DNA from: Flammeovirgaceae bacterium UBA2786 | Lineage (GTDB): Bacteria; Bacteroidota; Bacteroidia; Cytophagales; Cyclobacteriaceae | Assembly (NCBI GenBank): GCA_002352225.1 | Contig: DEIA01000008.1 | Location: 1 to 40,599, forward strand | Reading direction: 5' to 3' | DNA length: 40,599 bases | Part shown: piece by piece, positions 23,704 through 31,801 of the stretch | How the letters are laid out: each line of letters begins with the position of its first letter | Numbering within the stretch: the first letter of the stretch is position 1 | Notes under the pieces: generated by a model | What the model was told of the DNA's origin: nothing | Database searches by the model: none | Seen by the model: only the letters and a program-made list of their open reading frames with translations | Position numbers and translations under genes: made by a program

Positions 23704-25092
23704 TCAATTTTGATGCACAAGTATTTCAAGCGTACTCCAAATCCTTTCGCGGGCAAGTTGCAGGGGCGAAGTAACAATTACCTTCTGCCATAGCTGCGCC
23801 TGGTCCTTCTTATTACCCGCGTCAGCCATAACCTCCTTCAATTTCGAAACAACTTCTTCTGCAGAATTCAACCAGTATACCGGCTCCAGCCCTTTCATGG
23901 TATAAAAGTGAATAAACCGATAGACTTTAAAAATATCCCAGCGCGGGTCATGTACGGCATTGTATTTAAAAAAGGCTGATGGTTTATTCAAAATAGAAAA
24001 ATCAATAGCCATGGTAGACCCCACATTAAAAACGGCCGTGCAATGATACACAATTGAACATAGTAACGTGTAGTCCTCCGCCAACGGTATAAGCGAAGCC
24101 CATTCATTTCCTCTTGCCTCTTTCCATTGAGGCGGGACTTTTTTTATGATAGTCGGGAACTCAGCAATCACTGCATCATATCGCGATGAAACATCTGCCG
24201 GTGAAGGCCGAAAAACAATCTGCACCCTACCTCCCTGCCTGTTCAGTGAATCAACTGCCCTGGCAAGATCACGCAGATAAAGGTGATCATGAGGGGATGT
24301 CAGTTCATCATCACCAGAAAAACATATCCACGAACACGCGAAATCTAAATCATACTGCTGCGAAAAATTTTCACGGCTTATGTAATTCGAATCTTTAAAG
24401 TAAGCCAGAAACTGAGGTGTGCCCGTGATATGTACGGCTTCCGGGCTTACCCACGGATAATATTGCTGCACTTCCTTTTTCATATAATCGCTCCATACGA
24501 AATAATGATCTGCTTCTACCATCAATGTTCCTTTAGGAAGGTTGTCCCACGAATAAACAAATGCACCGGTGGCTATTTTTAAATTCCGGGCAGCTCGAAT
24601 AAGAGCCATCGATTCGGGTGACCGTTGATGCGTGCAAAACACAAAGTCAGGCTTATGGTCGGCTAATACCTGTTGAGCAAGGTCATAATAAGACGTTTGC
24701 TGTATTCTGGTATAAATAATTTTTCGCAAGCGCACTACCCCCCAATCAAATCCTAAAATATTTCCGAGCACCCGGGTAAACAACGCTTTAGTCCACAACC
24801 TCCACCCTTTGTTCTTCCGTCTGATTATATAAAAAAAATAATCGGGGCTTTTAAACTTACGGGCATTGCGACATATTTCGGCCCGTGTAACTGCGCTCCG
24901 TAATAATTCAATAAGCCCGCTGGTTTGATAAGGCGGTAATTCAAGAACTGTATGACCTAAATGATTTACATACGGTATAATCGCTTTACTGCACCATAAA
25001 AAAATTTCGTCCTGGTGCCTGTGCGTTAGCACATCGCTGTGTACAAAATTTCGAAGTGCCGCACCATCGGTAAGAATAAAAAATACTTTCAA
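23704..25092 (-). CDS. Probable GT-B-fold glycosyl/glycerophosphotransferase-like protein of unknown specificity
   Basis: This 462-residue protein is not a recognised GT4 member. The N-terminus KVFFILTDGAALRNF and the middle SPESMALIRAARNL ... GAFVYSWDNLPKG look like the acceptor half of a GT-B enzyme. The C-terminal half has QIVFRPSPADVSSRYD and FNVGSTMAIDFSILNKPSAFF, a pattern shared with CDP-glycerol glycerophosphotransferases and with surface-carbohydrate transferases. I read it as a transferase that adds a sugar or polyol-phosphate group, but no substrate can be given. The only start that fits is TTG at 25092: no ATG or GTG lies upstream in frame and the next ATG is over 150 codons inside. 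It lies 13 bases after the acetyltransferase gene. Confidence 0.65.
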   Translation of the reverse strand: MKVFFILTDGAALRNFVHSDVLTHRHQDEIFLWCSKAIIPYVNHLGHTVLELPPYQTSGLIELLRSAVTRAEICRNARKFKSPDYFFYIIRRKNKGWRLWTKALFTRVLGNILGFDWGVVRLRKIIYTRIQQTSYYDLAQQVLADHKPDFVFCTHQRSPESMALIRAARNLKIATGAFVYSWDNLPKGTLMVEADHYFVWSDYMKKEVQQYYPWVSPEAVHITGTPQFLAYFKDSNYISRENFSQQYDLDFACSWICFSGDDELTSPHDHLYLRDLARAVDSLNRQGGRVQIVFRPSPADVSSRYDAVIAEFPTIIKKVPPQWKEARGNEWASLIPLAEDYTLLCSIVYHCTAVFNVGSTMAIDFSILNKPSAFFKYNAVHDPRWDIFKVYRFIHFYTMKGLEPVYWLNSAEEVVSKLKEVMADAGNKKDQAQLWQKVIVTSPLQLARERIWSTLEILVHQN

Positions 25093-25105
25093 ATTGCTTT
25101 TTGAA

Positions 25106-25744
25106 TTAACTGTGTAATGAACCTTCCTGAGTAAGGTCTTTAAAAAAGAGTGGTTTAATTTTTATCAACTCCGCTTCGTCTTTATTCCACCATTCCAGCG
25201 CCTCTGCCTCTGCAATACGTTCCTCAGAAAACCGGTACTTAATAACCCTGGCCGGAATGCCTGCAACAATACTGTAAGGTGGAACGTCTGTTGTAACCAC
25301 CGCTCCGGCAGCAATAATAGCACCATTGCCCACTCTAAAATTCCCCACCAAAATCGCATTGTGGCCAATCCAAACATCATGGCCGATCTCAATCCTACCC
25401 GATTTTATCAAAGCTTTTAATTCTCCATTAAACAAATTTCGGTTGATGTAGGTTGATAAATAATGAATGGGATGGTTGGTGGTATGAATTGCCACATACG
25501 CACCAACCTGACAATATTTTCCAAACGTAATGTTACCATGAAAAAAATTATGAATACCTAAAGTAGTCCTGGCATCAACAACAATGTTCCCTGAAAAATT
25601 GCAGTATTCCGGTACAACATTCTTCCCGCAAAAAGAAACATTCCTGACTCCTTTAGAGGTGATGGATGCTTTGACCGATGCACTCACCCGCAATGGCCTG
25701 ATGAGTAAGAGGCGATACAAATAGCTGAAAAGTTTATACATCAT
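25106..25744 (-). CDS. Hexapeptide-repeat acetyltransferase (CatB/xenobiotic acetyltransferase type)
   Basis: This 212-residue left-handed beta-helix acyltransferase belongs to the CatB/VatD-like (xenobiotic acetyltransferase) branch. Residues of about 40-100 show degenerate hexapeptide repeats. HTTNHPIHYLSTY carries the catalytic-type histidine and is followed by the usual loop. IGHDVWIGHNAILVGNFRVGNGAIIAAGAVVTTDVPPY covers positions of about 118-160 in the second helix block, then IVAGIPARVI. It likely acetylates a sugar of the repeat unit with acetyl-CoA. ATG at 25744 overlaps the flippase stop (ATGA). The sugar and position are unknown. Confidence 0.85.
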   Translation of the reverse strand: MMYKLFSYLYRLLLIRPLRVSASVKASITSKGVRNVSFCGKNVVPEYCNFSGNIVVDARTTLGIHNFFHGNITFGKYCQVGAYVAIHTTNHPIHYLSTYINRNLFNGELKALIKSGRIEIGHDVWIGHNAILVGNFRVGNGAIIAAGAVVTTDVPPYSIVAGIPARVIKYRFSEERIAEAEALEWWNKDEAELIKIKPLFFKDLTQEGSLHS

Positions 25745-27180
25745 CGCTTAAAAATAATTTTTTTAACCAATTCACGATCCTTTCCACGGATCGAAAATAC
25801 GATCCAGAAAAACAGTACAAGAACTAAACTCGTCAACAACGTTAAAGGTGGCGAGAGGTAATCCGTGCTTGAAACTATTATCTCCAAAACGCTCAAAATT
25901 ACCAATATGAAAATAACATCGGAATTTTTGAGGACAAAAGAAAAGACCGATCCCCCGATTTGTTTTAGCCCTGCATTGGCTTTCAGCAAATCAAACAATA
26001 CCGAAATCACAGAAAATGCGAAACAATACCAAATAAGATCGTCAACAAAAACGGCAAAGGTAAAGAGCACAGGAATTAACACGATCATTTTAGCAAGGGT
26101 AATCTTACTAACGATGTCAGGCCGGCCCAAAGCAGTTAACAATCCATTGAAAGGTGTTAAAAAACTCAGAAAAAAAAAGTAAATAATAAACACCTGAACA
26201 TAAACGCCTGCCATCAGCCATTTGTCTCCAAACACAAAGGTTACTATGTAATCACAATTAAAATACGCTAGCACATACAAGGGTCCTGTCAACAGAAAAA
26301 TAATTCTGCTCATATCATAAATCCTTTCAAGCAGTAACGCAGGCTTGTCTTTAAGATTGGCAGAATAGGACAAAATCAGTTGTTGCTGCGGAGAAAATAT
26401 ATACGTGAACGGAATTCCGGCATTGCTATAACCAAAACTATAGAATCCGATTTTAGAAAGATCAAAAAAACTAACCATGATCAACTTATCCATTTGCTGC
26501 GAAGCGTAGGAACCTATTGAACCCAGTAATACATGCTTTGAAAAATTATAGACTCTCAGGAAATAAGATTTGTCCCAGAATTTCCAATCCACCTTCATCT
26601 TTTTGGCATACCGGATGCACACCGCCTGGCAAAAGCTTCCGATCACAGCGCCAAAGCCAAAACTTAACGGGCCAAATCCCAGGCTGGCAAACAATACTCT
26701 TGAGACAACCGAAGCCACATCGCGCGCGGTGTTGGCAATGGCTATTGGTTTAAAGGTTAGTTCCTTTTTGAGTATGGCCCCATTCACAGAACTGAGTATT
26801 TCAAAAATATAGGTGAATGAAAAAATAAGTAAGAGTTGCCCCACAATAACCTTCTCAAGAAAAAAATAGAAAACCAGTGCCGTTACTACCTGGATAGCAA
26901 AAAGGACAGCATTTGTAAACAGACGCAGTTTAAACACAATCTGTAACACGCCTTCTTCTTCTTCTTTGCTGCTTGTCTTTTCCTGAAGATAGAAAACCTC
27001 AATTCCAAAATTTCCGATCTGTTGAAGAAAAACGGTGAACACGGTAGTGAGGGTAAGGTATCCGTAGTCTTCGGGAAACAAGATGCGGGCTAATACCACA
27101 CTTCCTGCAAAAGTGAATATCTTAGACACCACACTTCCAAGCAGGATAAATTTGGAAGAGGAAATTACTTTGGAAGTCAT
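25741..27180 (-). CDS. Wzx-type lipid-linked oligosaccharide flippase
   Basis: This 479-residue membrane protein with about twelve to fourteen helices belongs to the polysaccharide biosynthesis protein/MOP superfamily. Its N-terminus, SSKFILLGSVVSKIFTFAGS and then LARILFPEDYGYLTL, is typical of the Wzx/RfbX-PST group. It would flip undecaprenyl-linked repeat units from the cytoplasmic to the periplasmic face, working with the Wzy-like polymerase at 18020-19354. ATG at 27180 overlaps the amidotransferase stop (ATGA). It ends in a basic tail (KKIIFKR). Functional assignment is firm at the level of the family; the glycan moved is inferred. Confidence 0.9.
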   Translation of the reverse strand: MTSKVISSSKFILLGSVVSKIFTFAGSVVLARILFPEDYGYLTLTTVFTVFLQQIGNFGIEVFYLQEKTSSKEEEEGVLQIVFKLRLFTNAVLFAIQVVTALVFYFFLEKVIVGQLLLIFSFTYIFEILSSVNGAILKKELTFKPIAIANTARDVASVVSRVLFASLGFGPLSFGFGAVIGSFCQAVCIRYAKKMKVDWKFWDKSYFLRVYNFSKHVLLGSIGSYASQQMDKLIMVSFFDLSKIGFYSFGYSNAGIPFTYIFSPQQQLILSYSANLKDKPALLLERIYDMSRIIFLLTGPLYVLAYFNCDYIVTFVFGDKWLMAGVYVQVFIIYFFFLSFLTPFNGLLTALGRPDIVSKITLAKMIVLIPVLFTFAVFVDDLIWYCFAFSVISVLFDLLKANAGLKQIGGSVFSFVLKNSDVIFILVILSVLEIIVSSTDYLSPPLTLLTSLVLVLFFWIVFSIRGKDRELVKKIIFKR

Positions 27181-28889
27181 GGCTGTAGCAATGCAGAATT
27201 AATCCATTGCCATATATGAAAACTGCTGTCGTTGTTACCCGCTTTAAAAGCATCCCATTCGCGCATCAACTCCTTTTTATCTACCCAGGGTTGTTTTGCA
27301 AAATCGGTTATGCAGTCTTCTGCCCAATCAATCAATTCATGTGAGAGCCATTCCCGTTGTGGTGTTTGAAGGGGCCGTTTGGGCGCGAGCCGAATCGTAT
27401 CGGGTAATAGTTGATGGGCAATTTTCCGCAGCAAATATTTACCCACCCTGTCTTTAATTTTCCATTCAACCGGTAAGGCAAAAGCCATTTCGACTAACCG
27501 GTGATCGAGAAAAGGTTCGCGTAATTCGGTGCTGTAGGTCATGGACACGCGGTCATTGAAGCGAAGGGCACGCGGTATCTTCGTATAAAATAAATCCCGG
27601 TATTGAAGGTTGAGAAGGTTTTCCGAAAAGGGTGTAGCATATTTCGGACTATCCGCCATTTTTTTAAAATCCTCAGTTAACACATTGGGACGTAAAGGAG
27701 AACTGCTCACACCTTGTACAATTGATCCTGAGTTTGATTGATAATAATCATACCCTGCCCACGCCTCGTCCATTCCCTGTCCATCGAGCAAAACAATTGT
27801 ATTATGATTCCGAGCCGCTTTGAATAGGGTAGCATACGCCAGGGTAGGCAATCCGCCATAAGGTTCGTCTTGCATGCGCGCCACCGTTTCCGCTAAGGGT
27901 GGAACTCCGTTGGCTTTAAGTTGAACAGCATGTAAAGGGTACAAGGTGGTATTCATCAATTCTTTTACCCAAGGCAGTTCATCATACGCAGTATTGCCGG
28001 TATAAAAAGTAAAGGCCTGAATGGTTGGATTTTCCGGAAAGGACTTTTTGATTAACGAGAGTAGTAACGAAGAATCAAGGCCACCGCTCACATTAAAACC
28101 AACAGGCACATCGGCACGAAACCGGAGGCGAATACTTTCTTGCAGCAATGCAAAGTACTGCTCTGTTATTTGTTCTTCATTCAACAACCTTAAAGCCGGT
28201 TGCATGTTTTTAACGGTATCTTCAAAAAAGTACCACCGGTTAACAACCAGTTTATCGGCTTGCCATATCAGGTAGTGCCCTCCGGGTAATTGATGAATAT
28301 CCTCCCAAAAAGTTTCATGGGGCATGCCATAACTTCCGTAAACAAAAAAAGCAGACCAAGTGGCCAGCTCGGGTTTACGGTGGACCCCGGCATGCCAGAG
28401 CGCCTTTATCTCGCTGGAGAACAGCAGTGCATTGCCAGCGGTATGGAAATAAAACGGCTTAACACCAAACCGATCGCGGGCGGCAAATAAAACGTTTTCA
28501 CGATTATCCCAAATGGCAAATGCAAACATGCCTATGAAACGCTCTACGCAATTTTTACCCCATTTTCGATACGCTGCGAGTAAGACTTCCGTATCCGAGC
28601 AAGTGCGAAAGGTAAAGTGCGGTTGAAGAGTGGTCCGCAATTCCACGTAATTGTAAATCTCACCATTAAAAACAATCGTAAACCTGCCATCGTCACTCAC
28701 AAAGGGTTGATTGGCAACTGCCTGAAGATCAATAATACTTAACCGGTTGTGGCCCAAAAAAACATCATCAGCTACCTTCATTACTTCCGTATGATCCGGC
28801 CCACGGTGTTTCATTGAAGCAAGCATGTTTGCAACCAACCGTTCGGCATCTTGCGGGTTACCGCCCGCTATTCCTGCTATTGCACACAT
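27177..28889 (-). CDS. asnB: Asparagine synthase-like glutamine amidotransferase
   Basis: This 570-residue protein has the two AsnB domains. The N-terminal class II glutamine amidotransferase domain begins MCAIAGIAGG with the nucleophile Cys2 exposed after Met removal and contains FNGEIYNYVELR. The C-terminal synthetase domain has the ATP pyrophosphatase loop NVSGGLDSSLL near 265-275. In surface-glycan loci such proteins (for example WbpS in Pseudomonas) are thought to convert a sugar carboxylate to a carboxamide. The wbpB/D/E cassette upstream makes just such a uronic acid, and a nonulosonate would also offer a carboxylate. Free asparagine synthesis remains possible. It overlaps the cytidylyltransferase gene by 13 bases and the flippase by 4. 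Confidence 0.9.
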   Translation of the reverse strand: MCAIAGIAGGNPQDAERLVANMLASMKHRGPDHTEVMKVADDVFLGHNRLSIIDLQAVANQPFVSDDGRFTIVFNGEIYNYVELRTTLQPHFTFRTCSDTEVLLAAYRKWGKNCVERFIGMFAFAIWDNRENVLFAARDRFGVKPFYFHTAGNALLFSSEIKALWHAGVHRKPELATWSAFFVYGSYGMPHETFWEDIHQLPGGHYLIWQADKLVVNRWYFFEDTVKNMQPALRLLNEEQITEQYFALLQESIRLRFRADVPVGFNVSGGLDSSLLLSLIKKSFPENPTIQAFTFYTGNTAYDELPWVKELMNTTLYPLHAVQLKANGVPPLAETVARMQDEPYGGLPTLAYATLFKAARNHNTIVLLDGQGMDEAWAGYDYYQSNSGSIVQGVSSSPLRPNVLTEDFKKMADSPKYATPFSENLLNLQYRDLFYTKIPRALRFNDRVSMTYSTELREPFLDHRLVEMAFALPVEWKIKDRVGKYLLRKIAHQLLPDTIRLAPKRPLQTPQREWLSHELIDWAEDCITDFAKQPWVDKKELMREWDAFKAGNNDSSFHIWQWINSALLQP

Positions 28890-29587
28890 AACCTGAGGTA
28901 CTTTTCAACCTTCCTTTCCGCTTCTTTCCAGTCTTCCGGAGTATCGATATTTACATGCCATGCTGCATCGTTTATTATATAGCCTACTGTATCGCCATAA
29001 AGCGAGTGCTTTTCCATCAATACGTTAGTTCGTGTAATATAAATAGAACCATCCCGGAAGTAGGCCGGTGGCAAGTCTTGCCTGCGCGAAATAATAGTCT
29101 GTTCTCCGGTAGCAATTTTCAGTAATCCGTTGGTGTCGGGTTCAAAGAGCCAATGCGGGTTATATTCCAACGGTACAGGCAAGACCGATATGAGTGCATC
29201 CACTTCCGATTCGACAAATTTCGAAATGGCCTGATCTATAAAACCTGGAAGTCTAAAAGGATTAGTTGTTTGAAGAAGGCATACGGCATCAAATTGTATT
29301 TCTTTCTCAAGATAAAATTTAAGGGCATGTTGAATCACTGGCAAGGTAGGCGAATGATCCTGCGCCAGGGAAGCTGGCCTGATATATGGAACTTCTGCAC
29401 CTAAAGGACGGACACAAGCCGCAATCTCTTCACTATCGGTAGAAACTATGCTTTTAGTAATCAGTTTGGATTGTTGCGCTACCTCCAGTGTATACTGAAT
29501 TAACGGTTTATCTCCTAAGAGCTTGATATTCTTTCCCGGAACACCCTTCGATCCTCCCCTGGCAGGTATTAAACCTAAGATTTTCAT
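28877..29587 (-). CDS. neuA: CMP-nonulosonate cytidylyltransferase (NeuA/LegF-like)
   Basis: This 236-residue nucleotidyltransferase couples CTP to a nine-carbon acid such as N-acetylneuraminate or legionaminate, giving the CMP sugar used by sialyltransferase-type enzymes. The signature LIPARGGSKGVPGKN starts at residue 5 and is followed by LLGDKPLIQYT, SIVSTDSEEIA and CLLQTTNPFR. Near the end, FRDGSIYITR and WHVNIDTPEDW complete the family pattern. ATG at 29587 is chosen because the conserved N-terminus begins there; an in-frame TTG at 29608 would add seven residues. Forty bases separate it from the neuC-like gene. Whether the substrate is sialic, legionaminic or pseudaminic acid cannot be told from sequence by eye. 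Confidence 0.83.
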   Translation of the reverse strand: MKILGLIPARGGSKGVPGKNIKLLGDKPLIQYTLEVAQQSKLITKSIVSTDSEEIAACVRPLGAEVPYIRPASLAQDHSPTLPVIQHALKFYLEKEIQFDAVCLLQTTNPFRLPGFIDQAISKFVESEVDALISVLPVPLEYNPHWLFEPDTNGLLKIATGEQTIISRRQDLPPAYFRDGSIYITRTNVLMEKHSLYGDTVGYIINDAAWHVNIDTPEDWKEAERKVEKYLRLCVQ

Positions 29588-29627
29588 TCTTGTAAAATCG
29601 TTATTCAATTTTCATACCTTGAACCAT

Positions 29628-30785
29628 TCAATAGAAAATTGTTTTATGGAATCTTAATGGACAATCCGCAAGCAGAGTCGCAATTTCTTTTCCGGCTTCA
29701 CCTCCACCATAGACGGATGATCCTTTCGGGCGAGCGGATTTTTGCCAGTACGAAACAGCTTCTCTTATAGCTTCTTCACGATAATCCACATCGATCACAT
29801 TGTTACCCCGATCGCGTTTGTTTTGTCGAGATCCGATATTAACAACAGGTACTCCTAAATACGCACACTCACGAATACCTACACTGGAATTTCCAATAAG
29901 GCAGTTGGCATGAATCAGCAGCGTAAGAAAATCATCGGGCTCCATGTTCTTGAAAAAATGAACATGATCCAACTGATGATTCTCCCGAAAGGCACGAATA
30001 CCACTCGATGTTCCATCTGCCCCTGCGTCAACGTTTGGCCAGAACCACACGGTAGGTTGGTTAATTGAGGCAATGGCTTTCAATGTTTCTTCGATATGAA
30101 CCCTTGATTGATTATTCTCATTCGTTACCGGGTGTTGCATCACCACCAAATATCCGTTGGACAAATCAGGTTTTCGTCCAACCCCACCGTACTTTTTATA
30201 GGGGTCAAAATCAAAATGTGTATCCTTCAACGATTGAGCGGCCAGATCAATGGAAGGGCACCCTGTATTGAAAACAAAATCTGGGTTTTCACCCAGCTTT
30301 AACACACGCTCTCTGGCACTTTCAGAGGCGACAAAATGATAGTCGGCCAGTTTTGTAATAGAATGCCTTACTTTCTCGTCAATATTTCCGGTAACCTCAC
30401 CTCCCTGGATATGAGCCAGTGGAATATTCATAAAGGAAGCAGCTATGGCTGTAGCCATGGTTTCAAAGCGATCGGCAATAGTGACTACAATATCTGGCGA
30501 AAGATTGTCGAATACCGTTGATAACTCAAGTATACCAATACCGGTTGTTTTAGCGGCTGCCGTCAGATTCTCACCTTCCAATACATTAAATACTCTTGCA
30601 TCGATCTTAAATCCATCCTGCTCAATATAACGGACAGCAGAACCATATCGATCGAGCAAAGCAGATGCAGCAACCACGAGCTGCAGCTCCAGGTTAGGAT
30701 GATTGTTTATGGCTTCCAGTACGGTCTTTACCCGACTGTAGCTTGGTCGGGCAGTAATCACCACACATATTTTTCGTTTGTTCAT
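29628..30785 (-). CDS. neuC: Hydrolysing UDP-N-acetylhexosamine 2-epimerase (NeuC/LegG-like)
   Basis: This 385-residue enzyme is of the WecB/NeuC GT-B-like fold. The hydrolysing members release N-acetylmannosamine, or its 2,4-diacetamido-6-deoxy analogue in the legionaminate pathway, from the UDP sugar. Visible are ITARPSYSRVKTVLEAI at the N-terminus, IADRFETMATAIAAS and LAHIQGGEVTGNIDEKVRH in the middle and GNSSVGIRECAYLGVPVVN in the C-terminal UDP-binding site. It begins with ATG at 30785, overlapping the neuB stop (ATGA), so its product would pass directly to the NeuB-like synthase. NeuC and LegG differ by subtle substrate-pocket residues that I cannot resolve. Confidence 0.87.
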   Translation of the reverse strand: MNKRKICVVITARPSYSRVKTVLEAINNHPNLELQLVVAASALLDRYGSAVRYIEQDGFKIDARVFNVLEGENLTAAAKTTGIGILELSTVFDNLSPDIVVTIADRFETMATAIAASFMNIPLAHIQGGEVTGNIDEKVRHSITKLADYHFVASESARERVLKLGENPDFVFNTGCPSIDLAAQSLKDTHFDFDPYKKYGGVGRKPDLSNGYLVVMQHPVTNENNQSRVHIEETLKAIASINQPTVWFWPNVDAGADGTSSGIRAFRENHQLDHVHFFKNMEPDDFLTLLIHANCLIGNSSVGIRECAYLGVPVVNIGSRQNKRDRGNNVIDVDYREEAIREAVSYWQKSARPKGSSVYGGGEAGKEIATLLADCPLRFHKTIFY

Positions 30786-31801
30786 TCTAAATCTTTATAA
30801 TTTAAAAATGAATATGCTGCTAACTCCCGCGTAATTTTTTTTCCAATAACCTTCTGAAATTCCGCTGCGCTTATCCCCTGATCCGCTGGTTTCTTGCTTT
30901 CGAGATCTGCCAGTTCAATACGATGTCCTACTTTCAATGCTTTGTTTATTGCCAACGACTTTCCAAACATTTTTTTTAAATCTGCATAACCTGCTGTATC
31001 ATTTTTACGAACAGGGTTGGATAATGCCGATTCAATTTCACGAACACCTTTAACAAGTGTTCTGGTTTGCTCGATCGTCAACGATGCCTTTGCATCCGGA
31101 CCAAACATTTGCTGATCAAACACTACATGAAATTCGAGTACGGTTGCACCCAATGCTGCGGCACTCAAACACGCGTAAATTTCACCCGAATGATCTGAGA
31201 ACCCTACCGGTGTTTGAAATTGATTCCGCAAATCAGCAATTACATTTAATCCCCATTGTTCTGGTTTTGTAGGATAGGCCGTAGTGCATTGCAAAATAGT
31301 TATCGGATTCCCAAAGGGACGCAATATTTCCAGGGCGTTTGTTAATTCATCAAATGAACTCATACCGGAAGAAAGTATGACCGGTTTGCCCGTTCGGCCA
31401 ATCCTTTCCAACAGTAAATGATTGGTTATTTCACCTGACCCTATTTTGTAACGTTTCACCTCTAAACTTTCCAGCAATTCTACAGCAGCAACCGAAAACG
31501 GACTGGATAAAAATTCGACTCCTGCTCTTTCACAGTGTTCTTTCAGGCCAGCCCATTGAGTGGATGTAAACTCCATACGTTTCCAATAATCGTAACGGGT
31601 TTCATCTTCATAGGAAAATTTGACCCGGAAAGATTCATAAGGGCTACTCTCAGCTTCAGCAATATGCGTTTGAAATTTTACAGCATCTACACCTGTTCCT
31701 GAAAGGGCATCAATATAACTATGGGCAATTCCCAGACTTCCTTCGTGCGCCTGAGCAATCTCGGCTATTATAAATACCCTATCTTGTTGGGTGACGCTCA
31801 T
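30782..31801 (-). CDS. neuB: Nonulosonic acid synthase (NeuB/LegI-like)
   Basis: This 339-residue enzyme condenses phosphoenolpyruvate with ManNAc or a diacetamido-trideoxyhexose to give a nine-carbon 2-keto acid. The TIM-barrel domain runs to about 265, with AEIAQAHEGS near 13, DAVKFQTHI, EFLSSPFS, KIGSGEITN, VILSSGMSS, QCTTAYPT and VGFSDHSGEI in family order. The last 65 residues, with HRIELADLESKKP, form the antifreeze-like/SAF domain. ATG at 31801 overlaps the wzc stop (ATGA). Length is typical of NeuB proteins. The paired neuC- and neuA-like genes complete a CMP-nonulosonate route. The exact product is undecided. Confidence 0.9.
   Translation of the reverse strand: MSVTQQDRVFIIAEIAQAHEGSLGIAHSYIDALSGTGVDAVKFQTHIAEAESSPYESFRVKFSYEDETRYDYWKRMEFTSTQWAGLKEHCERAGVEFLSSPFSVAAVELLESLEVKRYKIGSGEITNHLLLERIGRTGKPVILSSGMSSFDELTNALEILRPFGNPITILQCTTAYPTKPEQWGLNVIADLRNQFQTPVGFSDHSGEIYACLSAAALGATVLEFHVVFDQQMFGPDAKASLTIEQTRTLVKGVREIESALSNPVRKNDTAGYADLKKMFGKSLAINKALKVGHRIELADLESKKPADQGISAAEFQKVIGKKITRELAAYSFLNYKDLE

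Noticed and set aside
23703..23777. Longer N-terminus for the methyltransferase gene
   Set aside because: It would overlap the upstream gene by 74 bases and adds residues unlike the family. The ATG at 23702 directly follows the upstream stop.
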